Shown: in pieces, positions 1-8,300 of the stretch
How positions within the stretch are numbered: the stretch's first letter is position 1
Layout: each line of letters opens with the position of its first letter
Assembly (NCBI GenBank): GCA_013141415.1
Contig: JABFQY010000001.1
Coordinates: forward strand, 434,001 to 498,000
Direction: 5' to 3'
Origin: Kiritimatiellaceae bacterium
Lineage (GTDB): Bacteria > Verrucomicrobiota > Kiritimatiellia > Kiritimatiellales > Tichowtungiaceae
DNA length: 64,000 nt
The notes under the pieces: generated by a model
What the model was told of the DNA's origin: nothing
Database searches by the model: none
What the model saw: the letters and a program-made list of their open reading frames with translations, nothing else
Program-made: the position numbers and the translations under genes

Positions 1-53
1 AGTATTAACCTGCTTATTTTTTTCATTTCATTCCTTAATTGTTGAGTTGACTG

Positions 54-536
54 TTAGAGGGATTCTTTTTTCTCGGCGCGCCGTTCGCGGAAAAACCCCT
101 GAAGAAGAGATTTACATTCAGCTTCAAGGACGCCGGTTTGGATTTCGACGCGGTGGTTGAGGTCGGCGTGGTCGAGAATTTCAAACTTGGAGCGGGCGCC
201 GCCGCGCTTCGGATCGTCAACGGCCCAGACGACTTTTTTGAGCCGGGCGAGAACGATAGCACCGGCGCACATCGGGCAGGGTTCTTTGGTGACGTATAGG
301 ACGGCATCGGTCAGTCGCCAGTTTTCGAGCGCGGCGGCGGCCTGCGTAATGGCGAGGATTTCGGCGTGGGCGGTCGGATCTTTGAGCAGTTCGGTTTGGT
401 TGTGCGCTTTGCCGAGGATTTGTCCGTCTTTGACGATGATGGCGCCGCAGGGCACTTCGCCCGCCTCGGCGGCGCGCTCCGCTTCGCGCAGTGCCATCCG
501 CATGTAGATCACATCGGCTGAAAAATCTTCGTTCAT
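54..536 (-). CDS. tadA: tRNA-specific adenosine deaminase TadA
   Basis: Zinc-dependent deaminase of 160 residues that converts the wobble adenosine of tRNA-Arg(ACG) to inosine. The CDA-fold signatures are visible: HAE in the stretch PTAHAEILAI supplies the zinc ligand and catalytic glutamate, and PCPMCAG supplies two zinc cysteines. The frame stays open for 50 more codons upstream, but those lie in another reading frame of the neighbouring DUF202 gene, so the ATG giving MNEDFSADVIYM is chosen. It is the last gene of a leftward run behind the SulP transporter and DUF202 genes, with a gap of 11 bases. Family assignment is firm. A broader cytosine/guanine deaminase role is the only alternative and is less likely at this length. 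Confidence 0.93.
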   Translation of the reverse strand: MNEDFSADVIYMRMALREAERAAEAGEVPCGAIIVKDGQILGKAHNQTELLKDPTAHAEILAITQAAAALENWRLTDAVLYVTKEPCPMCAGAIVLARLKKVVWAVDDPKRGGARSKFEILDHADLNHRVEIQTGVLEAECKSLLQGFFRERRAEKKESL

Positions 537-547
537 AATTTCCGGTT

Positions 548-856
548 TCAGTTGTTTGCGTCGCCGGATTTTTTTGTGTGTCGGACGAAGGCGATGGCAC
601 GGTTCATTTTCCGGTAGCGCATCACGCCAATGATGCCGGTGACGATGCCGGTCGGGATGCAGGCGATTCCGACAGCCCAGAACCAACTTTGATCGGCGAA
701 GTGCATGATGGATGTTCCGGCGATAATCAGGGCGACGGCGGAACGCAGATAAGCCAGAAGTGTCCGCTCGTTTGCCAGCAGCGTCCGGTCAATGGCCAGT
801 TCATCCCGCAGGATCAGGTCGTCGCTTTCAAATTTCGAATACGGTTTATCACTCAT
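548..856 (-). CDS. DUF202 (YidH-like) small membrane protein
   Basis: Protein of 102 residues with the DUF202 hallmark near the N-terminus: an acidic and polar stretch, then DRTLLANERTLLAYLRSAVA leading into the first membrane helix. A second helix (WAVGIACIPTGIVTGIIGVM) is followed by a basic tail. The biochemical role of the family is unknown. Its start codon overlaps the stop of the upstream SulP gene (ATGA), so the two are probably translationally coupled. DUF202 proteins often accompany membrane transporters, but no function is implied by that. Confidence 0.85.
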   Translation of the reverse strand: MSDKPYSKFESDDLILRDELAIDRTLLANERTLLAYLRSAVALIIAGTSIMHFADQSWFWAVGIACIPTGIVTGIIGVMRYRKMNRAIAFVRHTKKSGDANN

Positions 857-2532
857 TTAACAGGGCTCCTTTCAATACTGGCGCGCGCGGCATCGAGCTT
901 GTGAAAAAAATTCTGCTCGCCGATTTCTTTCGTCAGGCCGGAACGATCCAGAACTCTTCGTACCGGCGCTTTGACGCCGGAAAAAAACAACTGAATGCCG
1001 CTGTTGCGCAACCGTGAAACGATGTTGCCGAGCATTTCCTCGCCCGAAGCGTCAATGGCATTGATTCCCTGACAGTCCACCGCGATAAATTTTGCGCCAG
1101 GATATTCTTCGCGGAGACGGAAGATATGTTCCTCGAAATAAGTCGTGTTGGCAAAATAAAGCCGTCCGTCAAAACGCACCGACGGCATGATCGGATCGAC
1201 GGTCAGGTTGTGCTTCTGGGCGTCGCGGTAGGTTCCGTCCTCGTGGCGGCCCAGTACGGCGACGTTCGGTTTCATGGTGCGGTACAGATACATTATGATT
1301 GAAAGTCCGGCACCGAAAATAATCCCTTTGTCCATGTCGGGAGCCATTGAGAGTGTTGCAACAAAGGTTGCAACGCCAGCTGCACCGTCGGTTCGGCTGA
1401 CTTTGAAATAGTGAGCGAATTTTTTGAAATGGAGCAGGTTAAGTACGGCGGCAATAATGACGGCGGCCAGCGCGGCCTGCGGCAGGAAGAAGATCAGCTT
1501 GGTGAAGAACATCAAAAACAGCAGCACGAACAGTCCGGCAAACACAGCGCTCAGGCCGGTTTTTGCGCCGGAGGCATCGCTCAGGGCAGAGCGGGAAAAA
1601 GAACCGCTGACCGGGTAGCCGCCGGTGAATGCCGATGTAAGCGAAGCCAGTCCCTGGCCGACTGTTTCCTGACAAATGCTCAGCTTCTGTTTGTTTTTAG
1701 CGGCCAGCGCGTTGGCGACCGAGCACATTTCCATGAAGCCGACAAAGGCGATTACCGCCGCACCGGGGAGCAGTTTTTTGACGGTTTCCCAATCGGGACT
1801 GATCAGCGTGAAACGCGGACATCCGGACGGAATTAAGCCGACTACGCTGACCGGCTTCGCGAGTTCATTCAGTTTGAAAAAATAGACGGCCAGACTGGTG
1901 AGGATCATGACGGTTAATGCGGCGGGTACTTTCGGCCAAAGCTTTTTCAGGCCGAGCAGAAGAGCCAGTGAGCCGACGCCGATGATCAGCGTGGGAATGT
2001 GTGCGTGGTTGAGCTCTAAAACTTCGTATTTCCAGAGGTTGGAAAAAAAATGGCCGCTGCCCGGCATGCTGATGCCGGATATTTTACTTAGCTGTGAGGC
2101 CGCAATAATGATGGCTCCGGCGTGAATGAAGCCTTCGATCACCGGACGGGAGAGAAAGTTTACGACGAACGTAAGGCGTCCGGCGGCGATAATCAGCCAG
2201 ATGATTCCGACGATGAAGGCCAGCAGTCCGGCCAGCCGGAAATATTCTTCCGGACTGATTGCGCCGAAGGTTGCCAGCGCTGTGGCGGTCAGCAGTGAAA
2301 CCATTGCGACCGGGCCGGTCTGGAGATAATTGGATGATCCCCACAGAGCGCCGACGATGGCCGGCAGAAAGGCTGCGTACAGACCGACATAGGGCGGAAG
2401 TCCGGCCAGATTGGCGTAGGCCATGGATTGGGGAATGAGCACCAGCGCAACGGTCAGCCCGGCGATAAAATCTGCGCGGACGGTCTCTTTGGAAACGGGC
2501 CACTTAAGGAACGGGAATATTTTTTTCAGCAT
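853..2532 (-). CDS. SulP family anion transporter with STAS domain
   Basis: Inner-membrane SLC26/SulP transporter of about 559 residues, likely carrying sulfate, bicarbonate or another small anion; the substrate cannot be read from sequence. The N-terminal half shows the family stretch LIPQSMAYANLAGLPPYVGL and many hydrophobic helices. The last 130 or so residues form a STAS domain, with VDCQGINAIDASGEEML matching the usual phosphorylation-loop region. The frame extends 18 codons upstream, but the ATG at 2532 (MLKKIFPFLKW) is preceded by GAGAGG at good spacing and is preferred. The stop overlaps the DUF202 start by four bases. Confidence 0.9.
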   Translation of the reverse strand: MLKKIFPFLKWPVSKETVRADFIAGLTVALVLIPQSMAYANLAGLPPYVGLYAAFLPAIVGALWGSSNYLQTGPVAMVSLLTATALATFGAISPEEYFRLAGLLAFIVGIIWLIIAAGRLTFVVNFLSRPVIEGFIHAGAIIIAASQLSKISGISMPGSGHFFSNLWKYEVLELNHAHIPTLIIGVGSLALLLGLKKLWPKVPAALTVMILTSLAVYFFKLNELAKPVSVVGLIPSGCPRFTLISPDWETVKKLLPGAAVIAFVGFMEMCSVANALAAKNKQKLSICQETVGQGLASLTSAFTGGYPVSGSFSRSALSDASGAKTGLSAVFAGLFVLLFLMFFTKLIFFLPQAALAAVIIAAVLNLLHFKKFAHYFKVSRTDGAAGVATFVATLSMAPDMDKGIIFGAGLSIIMYLYRTMKPNVAVLGRHEDGTYRDAQKHNLTVDPIMPSVRFDGRLYFANTTYFEEHIFRLREEYPGAKFIAVDCQGINAIDASGEEMLGNIVSRLRNSGIQLFFSGVKAPVRRVLDRSGLTKEIGEQNFFHKLDAARASIERSPVK

Positions 2533-2706
2533 AGAACCTCTCAAATGGGGGTGAATGTGGGCAAAAAACCGAGGTTGTTCAAACAAAATCTAGGCGCAGT
2601 CGATCCGAACTTCGGAATGAAGTTCTTGTAGGAAGCCGAACAATTCAGCTATGGTCAAAAAGAATGATTGAGCCGCCTCCCGAGGCGGGTACTTTAGGTG
2701 AAGGTG

Positions 2707-3546
2707 ATGATAAAAATACTTAGAAAAGCGTTTGTGTTGGGGCTTCTGCTGGCGGCCATCGGGGTTCGCGCGGAAACCAATCAGACCGTGGCGGTGGCGG
2801 CCTGTCCTCATTGTGGCTTTGTGCAAACGAACCAGACGGTAGCGCTCATTCCGGCGGCTGTTGAGCCCGCGGAGATCGTTAAGTCGGCAACGACCAACGA
2901 CTGGAAGGCGAGTATCTATGGCGGTTTTTCCGCCCAGAGCGGCAACAAGACTTCCAGCTCGTACAACTACGGCGGCGACTACAGTCGGCAGGGCAAGATT
3001 TATCGCGGCAAACTGAAATTGGATGGAAAATACAGCAAGAGTGAGGATGAGGTTACCGTTTCAAAAACGGAAGCTTCCGGTGAAATGCGCCGGATGCTCG
3101 ATGAACGCTGGTTCGCCTACGGGTTGCTGTCCGCATTGAATGACGGGCTTAAGGATCTCGATTACCGCGTAAAAACCGGTCCGGGGTTGGGCTATTATTT
3201 TTCCGACACTAAGGATTTAACGTCTGACATCAGCTCTGGCCCGCTTTATGTGTCCGAACAGAAATCGGGAACCCGGAGCGGTTATTTGGCGTGGCGGTTT
3301 GCGCAGGGACTCAGCTGGCAGATTACAGATACGTTCCGGTGGTGGACTTCGATGGAACTGGACATGAATGCTACAGAGGTCGCTTCCTACCTCGCCGTTT
3401 TTAGAACAGGTGTTGACACCAAAATCAGCGGCAACCTCAGCCTGCTGATCATTTTCGAAGATGATTATGACAGCCAGCCGGAGTCCAAGGGAAATATCGA
3501 AAAGAACGATGCGTCAATCAACACCGGCCTTCGCTATAAGTTTTAG
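2707..3546 (+). CDS. DUF481 family outer-membrane beta-barrel protein
   Basis: Protein of about 279 residues with an N-terminal signal peptide (basic start, hydrophobic LGLLLAAIGV, cleavage near VRA-E). The body shows alternating amphipathic strands, and the last residues are YKF, an aromatic C-terminus typical of outer-membrane barrels. The pattern (YGGFSAQSGN, then paired strands with D/K-rich turns) fits DUF481 (YdiY-like) proteins of unknown function. Two GTG codons precede the chosen ATG; AGGTG about seven bases upstream supports the ATG at 2707. A GC-rich hairpin at 2673-2688 lies in the leader between this gene and the divergent SulP gene. metG follows after 18 bases. Confidence 0.75.
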   Translation: MIKILRKAFVLGLLLAAIGVRAETNQTVAVAACPHCGFVQTNQTVALIPAAVEPAEIVKSATTNDWKASIYGGFSAQSGNKTSSSYNYGGDYSRQGKIYRGKLKLDGKYSKSEDEVTVSKTEASGEMRRMLDERWFAYGLLSALNDGLKDLDYRVKTGPGLGYYFSDTKDLTSDISSGPLYVSEQKSGTRSGYLAWRFAQGLSWQITDTFRWWTSMELDMNATEVASYLAVFRTGVDTKISGNLSLLIIFEDDYDSQPESKGNIEKNDASINTGLRYKF

Positions 3547-3564
3547 TTTCACCGGAACCAAGCC

Positions 3565-5532
3565 ATGTCAGACAAGAGCTACTACGTAACCACGCCGATT
3601 TATTACGTGAACGATAAGCCGCACATCGGCCACGCGTACACAACGATTCTGGCCGACGTGCTGGCGAACTATCACCGGTTGCTGGGCGTTCCAACCTATT
3701 TTCTGACCGGTACCGACGAGCACGGACAAAAAGTCCAGCAGGCGGCTGACAAAAACGGCCTGACGCCGCAGCAGCAGTGCGATCAGACGGTTGTCCGCTT
3801 TCAGGAACTCTGGAAGCGCCTTGAAATTACCAATGACGATTTTATCCGCACCACCGAAGAGCGCCACAAAGTGATTGTGCAGGAGGTGCTGCAGGATCTT
3901 TTCGACCGCGACGAAATTTACCGCGCCGATTATCAGGGCTGGTACTGCGTCGGCTGTGAACGGTTCTTCGCCGAAAAAGATCTCGTGGACGGGAACTGCC
4001 CGGAGTGCGGACGTAAAGTGGATGCCATTCAGGAAACCAACTATTTCTTCCGCATGAGCAAATATCAGGACTGGCTCATCGAATACATCGAGACGCATCC
4101 GGAGTTCATTCAGCCCGACTTCCGCGCCAACGAAACGCTTGGCTTCCTGAAAACGAAAAAGCTGCAAGACCTCTGCATTTCGCGCCCCAAGGCGCGTCTT
4201 GCGTGGGGCATCGAGCTGCCGTTCGACAAGGATTTCGTCACCTACGTCTGGTTCGATGCTCTCCTGAATTACATCACCGCCATCGGCTACAAGCGCGACG
4301 ACAAAAAATTTAAAACGTGGTGGCCGGCGACGCACCAGTTGATCGGTAAAGACATTCTCACCACGCACACGGTTTACTGGCCGACCATGCTCAAAGCGAT
4401 GAACGTGCCGCTGCCGAAAACCGTTTTCGCGCACGGCTGGTGGCTGACGGGCCGCACCAAAATGAGCAAGAGCCTCGGCAACGTCGTCAACCCGATGGAG
4501 ATGGTTGATAAATACGGCGTCGATGCCTTCCGCTATTTTCTGATTGCTGAAATGACGCTCGGTCAAGACGCCTCCTTCACCGAAGAAGCTTTTGTCCGCC
4601 GCTACAACAGCGATCTCGCCAATGACCTCGGTAACCTGCTCAGCCGCACCGTCAATATGCTTGGCCGCTACTGCGACGGAATTTTTCCAAACATTGGAAC
4701 AAACGCACTGGACGGCGCACCCGAGAAAGAGCTTTGGGAAACTGTTCAGCTGGCAGTCGTTGAAATGGAAAGTTCCATCGACACCATGCGCCTCAATGGG
4801 GGTCTCAATGCCGTACTGGTCGCTGTGCGCAAGGTGAATCAATATTTTGAAATCAAACAGCCGTGGACGCAGGCCAAAGAAGGGAAGACGGAAGAAGTCG
4901 GCGTTACGCTGGCGCTCGCCGCCGAAAGCCTGCGGGTCTGCGCCGCGCTGCTCTATCCGGTTATGCCGGAAAAAATGAGCGTCTTGCGTGCCGCCTTCGG
5001 CCTCGGCAGGCCCGATCCGAAACGGCTGCGCACCTTCGGCGTGATCAAAGCCGGAACCGTCATTGGTAATCCCGGCATTCTCTTCCCGCGCGTCGAGGTT
5101 GAAAACGTAGAGGCGACGCCCCCGTCGCCTCAGTCAAAGAAAGAAAAACGCGACGAGGGCGTCGCGTCTACGAAAAAAATGAATACTGAATCCGAAAAAG
5201 CCGAAGGCGTCATCACCTACGACGAAGTTATGAATGTGAAGCTACGCACCGCCAAAGTGCTCGCCGCCGAAAAGGTGGAAGGCGCGGACAAGCTTCTCAA
5301 GCTTCAGATTGAAGTCGGCGAGGAAAAGCGCCAGCTCGTCGCGGGAATCGCACTGCACTACACACCGGAACAGGTCGTCGGCAAAACGATTGTCATTGTC
5401 GCCAACCTGAAGCCCGCTAAAATCCGCGGCGTTGAATCTCAGGGCATGTTGTTGTGCGCCTCCATCGGCGATCAACTCAAGCTGATCACGGTCGATGGCG
5501 AACTGCCCGCCACCGGCGCGGTTGTTAAATAA
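3565..5532 (+). CDS. metG: Methionyl-tRNA synthetase with C-terminal tRNA-binding domain
   Basis: Class I synthetase of 655 residues that charges tRNA-Met in the cytoplasm. HIGH is at residues 20-23 and KMSKS at 299-303. A zinc knuckle has Cys128/Cys131 and Cys145/Cys148. An anticodon-binding helical domain follows, and the last 110 or so residues are a Trbp111/EMAP-like tRNA-binding domain (MNVKLRTAKVLAAEKVEGADKLLKL onward, given here as the segment starting near residue 555). The linker before that domain, residues about 513-536, is encoded by a palindromic repeat that also occurs in the HAD gene 2.5 kb away. The dyad TTCCAA-ACA-TTGGAA lies in the coding sequence at 4685-4699. Confidence 0.97.
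   Translation: MSDKSYYVTTPIYYVNDKPHIGHAYTTILADVLANYHRLLGVPTYFLTGTDEHGQKVQQAADKNGLTPQQQCDQTVVRFQELWKRLEITNDDFIRTTEERHKVIVQEVLQDLFDRDEIYRADYQGWYCVGCERFFAEKDLVDGNCPECGRKVDAIQETNYFFRMSKYQDWLIEYIETHPEFIQPDFRANETLGFLKTKKLQDLCISRPKARLAWGIELPFDKDFVTYVWFDALLNYITAIGYKRDDKKFKTWWPATHQLIGKDILTTHTVYWPTMLKAMNVPLPKTVFAHGWWLTGRTKMSKSLGNVVNPMEMVDKYGVDAFRYFLIAEMTLGQDASFTEEAFVRRYNSDLANDLGNLLSRTVNMLGRYCDGIFPNIGTNALDGAPEKELWETVQLAVVEMESSIDTMRLNGGLNAVLVAVRKVNQYFEIKQPWTQAKEGKTEEVGVTLALAAESLRVCAALLYPVMPEKMSVLRAAFGLGRPDPKRLRTFGVIKAGTVIGNPGILFPRVEVENVEATPPSPQSKKEKRDEGVASTKKMNTESEKAEGVITYDEVMNVKLRTAKVLAAEKVEGADKLLKLQIEVGEEKRQLVAGIALHYTPEQVVGKTIVIVANLKPAKIRGVESQGMLLCASIGDQLKLITVDGELPATGAVVK
5106..5172 (+). repeat. Palindromic element inserted in frame in metG
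   Basis: Inverted-repeat arms at 5106-5130 and 5148-5172 match with about three mismatches in 25, around a loop of 17 bases. Each arm also folds on itself (GGCGACG...CGTCGCC in the left arm). The sequence is the same family as the perfect inverted repeat at 7693-7762. It is translated as the linker between the anticodon-binding and tRNA-binding domains of MetG. Confidence 0.8.
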
Positions 5533-5537
5533 GTTTG

Positions 5538-6215
5538 ATGAAAACTCTGGTTCTAGTGCGTCACGCGAAGTCGGATAAAACGGATCCGTCACTTCGCGAT
5601 TTTGACCGTCCGCTCGGACGGAATGGCGAACGCGACGCGCTGGGTCTGGCGGAGCGGGTTGCCGCGCTTGGTCTGCGGGTCAATGTCCTGATCAGCAGTC
5701 CGGCGGTTCGGGCCTTATCTACGGCCGAAGCCTTTGCAAAAAAACTTTCTCTTCCGGTCAACCCTGATGTCCGTATTTACGAAGCGGGTTTGAATCAACT
5801 GCTGGCGGTTGTGCATGGCATGGATGATCGCCACGGCACGGCGGTTCTGGTTGGACACAATCCTGGTCTAAGCGAATTTCTTCGTTATCTGACCGATGAG
5901 AACTATGCCGACCTGCCGGCTTCCGGTGTTGCCGTAATCGATCTTCCGCTGAAATCGTGGAGACACACGTTTGACGGTAAGGGGGTTTTGAAAGACAGCG
6001 TAAATCTCAACAGTGAATATTTAGGAATCCGGTCAGGGGCTCCGGTGCATGACTGGCGGGAGCGCTGCCGGATATGGCAGTTTGAGCACGCCAAACATAT
6101 TTATCTGACTACCGTTTTTGTCATCGCACTGCTGGTCGTTCTCGGCATCGTCGGGCTTGCAATGCATGTGGGCATTGACTCTTCCGCTATGCCTCAGCAG
6201 GGATCGCGCCGCTGA
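5538..6215 (+). CDS. SixA-like phosphohistidine phosphatase with C-terminal membrane anchor
   Basis: Histidine phosphatase superfamily protein of 225 residues. The N-terminal MKTLVLVRHAKSD carries the catalytic RHA motif (Arg8-His9), and GHNPGLSEFL supplies the second conserved histidine. SixA dephosphorylates phosphohistidine on proteins such as ArcB or PTS components; the partner here is unknown. SixA is usually about 160 residues. This protein adds roughly 60 residues ending in one transmembrane helix (IYLTTVFVIALLVVLGIVGL), suggesting membrane tethering with a short C-terminal tail. The ATG lies five bases after the metG stop. A TTG one codon upstream is possible but weaker. Confidence 0.78.
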   Translation: MKTLVLVRHAKSDKTDPSLRDFDRPLGRNGERDALGLAERVAALGLRVNVLISSPAVRALSTAEAFAKKLSLPVNPDVRIYEAGLNQLLAVVHGMDDRHGTAVLVGHNPGLSEFLRYLTDENYADLPASGVAVIDLPLKSWRHTFDGKGVLKDSVNLNSEYLGIRSGAPVHDWRERCRIWQFEHAKHIYLTTVFVIALLVVLGIVGLAMHVGIDSSAMPQQGSRR

Positions 6216-6222
6216 GTTCCGG

Positions 6223-7296
6223 TCACAGCTGTTTAAGCGCTTCTTCGCGAATCACACGGCCCATTTCCGAGGTCGAAGCTTTCTTGTACCCTTCGCGCCA
6301 CAGGTCGGCGGTGCGGTAATTCTGAGCCAGTGCGGACTCGTAGCCTTTACGGATGGCGGCGGCGGCTTTGGGCTCGCCGAGGAAGTCGAGCATCATGGCC
6401 GATGACAGCATCATCGCGACCGGATTGGCTTTGCCCTGACCGGCGATGTCCGGTGCCGAACCGTGTATCGGTTCGAACAGTCCGTATTTTTCGCCGAGGC
6501 TGGCCGACGGCAACAGTCCGAGCGAGCCGCCGAGCGTGGCGGTCGTGTCGGAAAGAATGTCGCCGAAAATGTTGCCGGTGAGAATCACGTCGAACTGGCG
6601 GGGGTTGAGAACCACCTGCATCGTCGCGTTGTCGATGTACATGTGATTGAGCTCAACATCAGGAAATTCTGTTTCGTGCAGACGCTTAACGGTGTCGCGC
6701 CACAGACGGGAAACGGTCAGCACGTTCGCTTTATCCACGGAAGTGACTTTGTTGCGGCGTTTGCGCGCCCATTCAAACGCCACGCGGGCAACGCGTTCGA
6801 TTTCCGGAACGGTGTAACGCATCGTGTTGAACGCTTCGAATCCGTCATTGCCGGTCGGCTGGCCGAAATAAATGCAGCCGATCAGTTCTCGCACGGTCAG
6901 CAGATCGACGCCAGTCACGGCTTCCGGGCGGAGCGGCGACGAGTCAGCCAGTGCCGCCGGAACCGAAACCGGACGCAGATTGGCGAAAACGCCGAGTTCT
7001 TTGCGGATTTTGAGCAGGCCGGACTCCGGACGGAGCGCGCCGGTCAGATGATCCCACTTCGGGCCGCCCATAGCGCCGAGAAGAGTCGCGTCGGAGGCTT
7101 TGCAGGCGGCGATGACGTGGTCGGGCATCGGATCGTTATATTTGTCGATGGCTGCTCCGCCGGCGGCCTGTTCGTTGTATTCCAGTTTAAATCCGCATTT
7201 GGCCGATACCGCATCCAGCAGTTGAATGGTTTCCGCCATCACTTCGGTGCCGATACCGTCGCCGGCCATCACTGTAATTTTGTACGTTTTTGACAT
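6223..7296 (-). CDS. leuB: 3-isopropylmalate dehydrogenase LeuB
   Basis: Protein of 357 residues that oxidatively decarboxylates 3-isopropylmalate in leucine biosynthesis, NAD- and Mg-dependent and cytoplasmic. Visible family signatures are MAGDGIGTEV at the N-terminus, GAMGGPKWD, the basic substrate-binding region RPESGLLKIRKEL, and TGNIFGDILSDTTATLGGS, which holds metal-binding aspartates and the cofactor loop. The length is normal. It runs toward the SixA-like gene with only seven bases between the stops, so the two are convergent. No leuA or leuCD gene is seen in the window, so this gene is detached from the pathway operon. Confidence 0.95.
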   Translation of the reverse strand: MSKTYKITVMAGDGIGTEVMAETIQLLDAVSAKCGFKLEYNEQAAGGAAIDKYNDPMPDHVIAACKASDATLLGAMGGPKWDHLTGALRPESGLLKIRKELGVFANLRPVSVPAALADSSPLRPEAVTGVDLLTVRELIGCIYFGQPTGNDGFEAFNTMRYTVPEIERVARVAFEWARKRRNKVTSVDKANVLTVSRLWRDTVKRLHETEFPDVELNHMYIDNATMQVVLNPRQFDVILTGNIFGDILSDTTATLGGSLGLLPSASLGEKYGLFEPIHGSAPDIAGQGKANPVAMMLSSAMMLDFLGEPKAAAAIRKGYESALAQNYRTADLWREGYKKASTSEMGRVIREEALKQL

Positions 7297-7380
7297 GCCA
7301 ACCTGCTTTCTTCCTTTAGACTCCGGGGAAAATTAAGACGGCGTTTTTATCACTCCGCCTGAGCCTTGGAAACAGAATTT

Positions 7381-8121
7381 ATGGGAAAAGGACTGATCCT
7401 CTTTGATATCGACGGAACTCTGCTTCACGCGCCGGGAGGCCGCGAAGCTTTTGCGCTGGCCTTCCAAGAGGCGTTCGGCTGGGAGCAGGGCGTCGAGCAC
7501 ATCAATTTTTACGGCGCGACCGATTTGAACGTCTTTCGCGGAATTTGCGTCGAACGCGGTGTTGAATCGACGCCGGACATGGAGCGAGCCTTCTTTGAAC
7601 GGCTCGCTCCGGCGCTCGAAATGCGGCTGGCCGTCAGCCCGCCGACACTTTTCCCGAACGTTGGAAACATTTTAAAACTTCTCTCGGATGAAAACGTAGA
7701 CGCGACGCCCTCGTCGCGTTTGCTGAACCGGAGAAACGCGACGAGGGCGTCGCGTCTACGTTGGGAAATGGGCCTCGTTACCGGCAACATTGAAGCGACA
7801 GCGTGGGCCAAGCTACACCATGCCGGTATCGCGCACTATTTCGACTTCGGCGGCTTTGGCTGTACGCACGCCGACCGTGCCGAGATCGCCCGGCAGGCGT
7901 TAAAAGCTTCCGGCGTTGAGCGTCCGGGGAAAGTTTTCCTGATCGGCGACACGCCGAGCGATATTAACGCCGCCAAGGTTAACGGTTTTACCGCCATCGC
8001 CGTCGCCACCGGAGGTTTTGATTTTCAGACACTGGAAAAATCCGGTGCGGATTTTGTCTTCGAAGATCTAACGGATACCGACCGCTTGCTGTCTATTCTG
8101 GCGAATGGAGGGTTGGAGTGA
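7381..8121 (+). CDS. HAD-family phosphatase (phosphoglycolate phosphatase-like)
   Basis: HAD hydrolase of 246 residues with a helical cap. Motif I is FDIDGTLL (nucleophile Asp9, Asp11), motif II lies in GLVTGN, and motif IV is GDTPSDI. Chemistry is hydrolysis of a small phosphate ester; the substrate is unknown, with Gph-like as the nearest guess. Residues about 105-127 (from ENVDATPSS to ASRLR) interrupt the short stretch that normally joins the cap to the core, and are encoded by a perfect inverted repeat. The ATG at 7381 has GGAA at a reasonable distance; a TTG five codons upstream is less likely. The stop overlaps the possible long start of msrB. Confidence 0.85.
   Translation: MGKGLILFDIDGTLLHAPGGREAFALAFQEAFGWEQGVEHINFYGATDLNVFRGICVERGVESTPDMERAFFERLAPALEMRLAVSPPTLFPNVGNILKLLSDENVDATPSSRLLNRRNATRASRLRWEMGLVTGNIEATAWAKLHHAGIAHYFDFGGFGCTHADRAEIARQALKASGVERPGKVFLIGDTPSDINAAKVNGFTAIAVATGGFDFQTLEKSGADFVFEDLTDTDRLLSILANGGLE
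7693..7762 (+). repeat. Perfect inverted repeat inserted in frame in the HAD gene
   Basis: Two 29-base arms at 7693-7721 and 7734-7762 are exact reverse complements around a 12-base loop. Each arm contains its own hairpin (CGCGACG and CGTCGCG around CCCT). The arms match the element in metG. The insertion adds codons without breaking the frame. Confidence 0.9.
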
Positions 8122-8134
8122 TGGAAAAACAATA

Positions 8135-8236
8135 TGGAGTGCGCAGGCTTGCCTGCGCTTTGTTTGACGAAGCTCGCTTTGGCGGGTTGCGGAGCAAGCT
8201 CCGCAATGGAAAGCGGCGGCGAGCCGCCGCACTCCA
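8135..8236 (+). repeat. Three-hairpin palindromic element at the 5' end of msrB
   Basis: The element is 102 bases long, bounded by TGGAGTGCG and its complement CGCACTCCA. Inside are three perfect hairpins: GCGCAGGC/GCCTGCGC, TGCGGAGC/GCTCCGCA and GCGGCGGC/GCCGCCGC. It has no stop codon in the frame of the downstream msrB gene. The sequence differs from the metG/HAD element, so it is a second repeat family. Confidence 0.8.
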
Positions 8237-8300
8237 AAGAACAATTCTTTATTCCATCATTCCAATCATCCTGTGCTCCTGCACAGAAAAGGAGGCCCCG

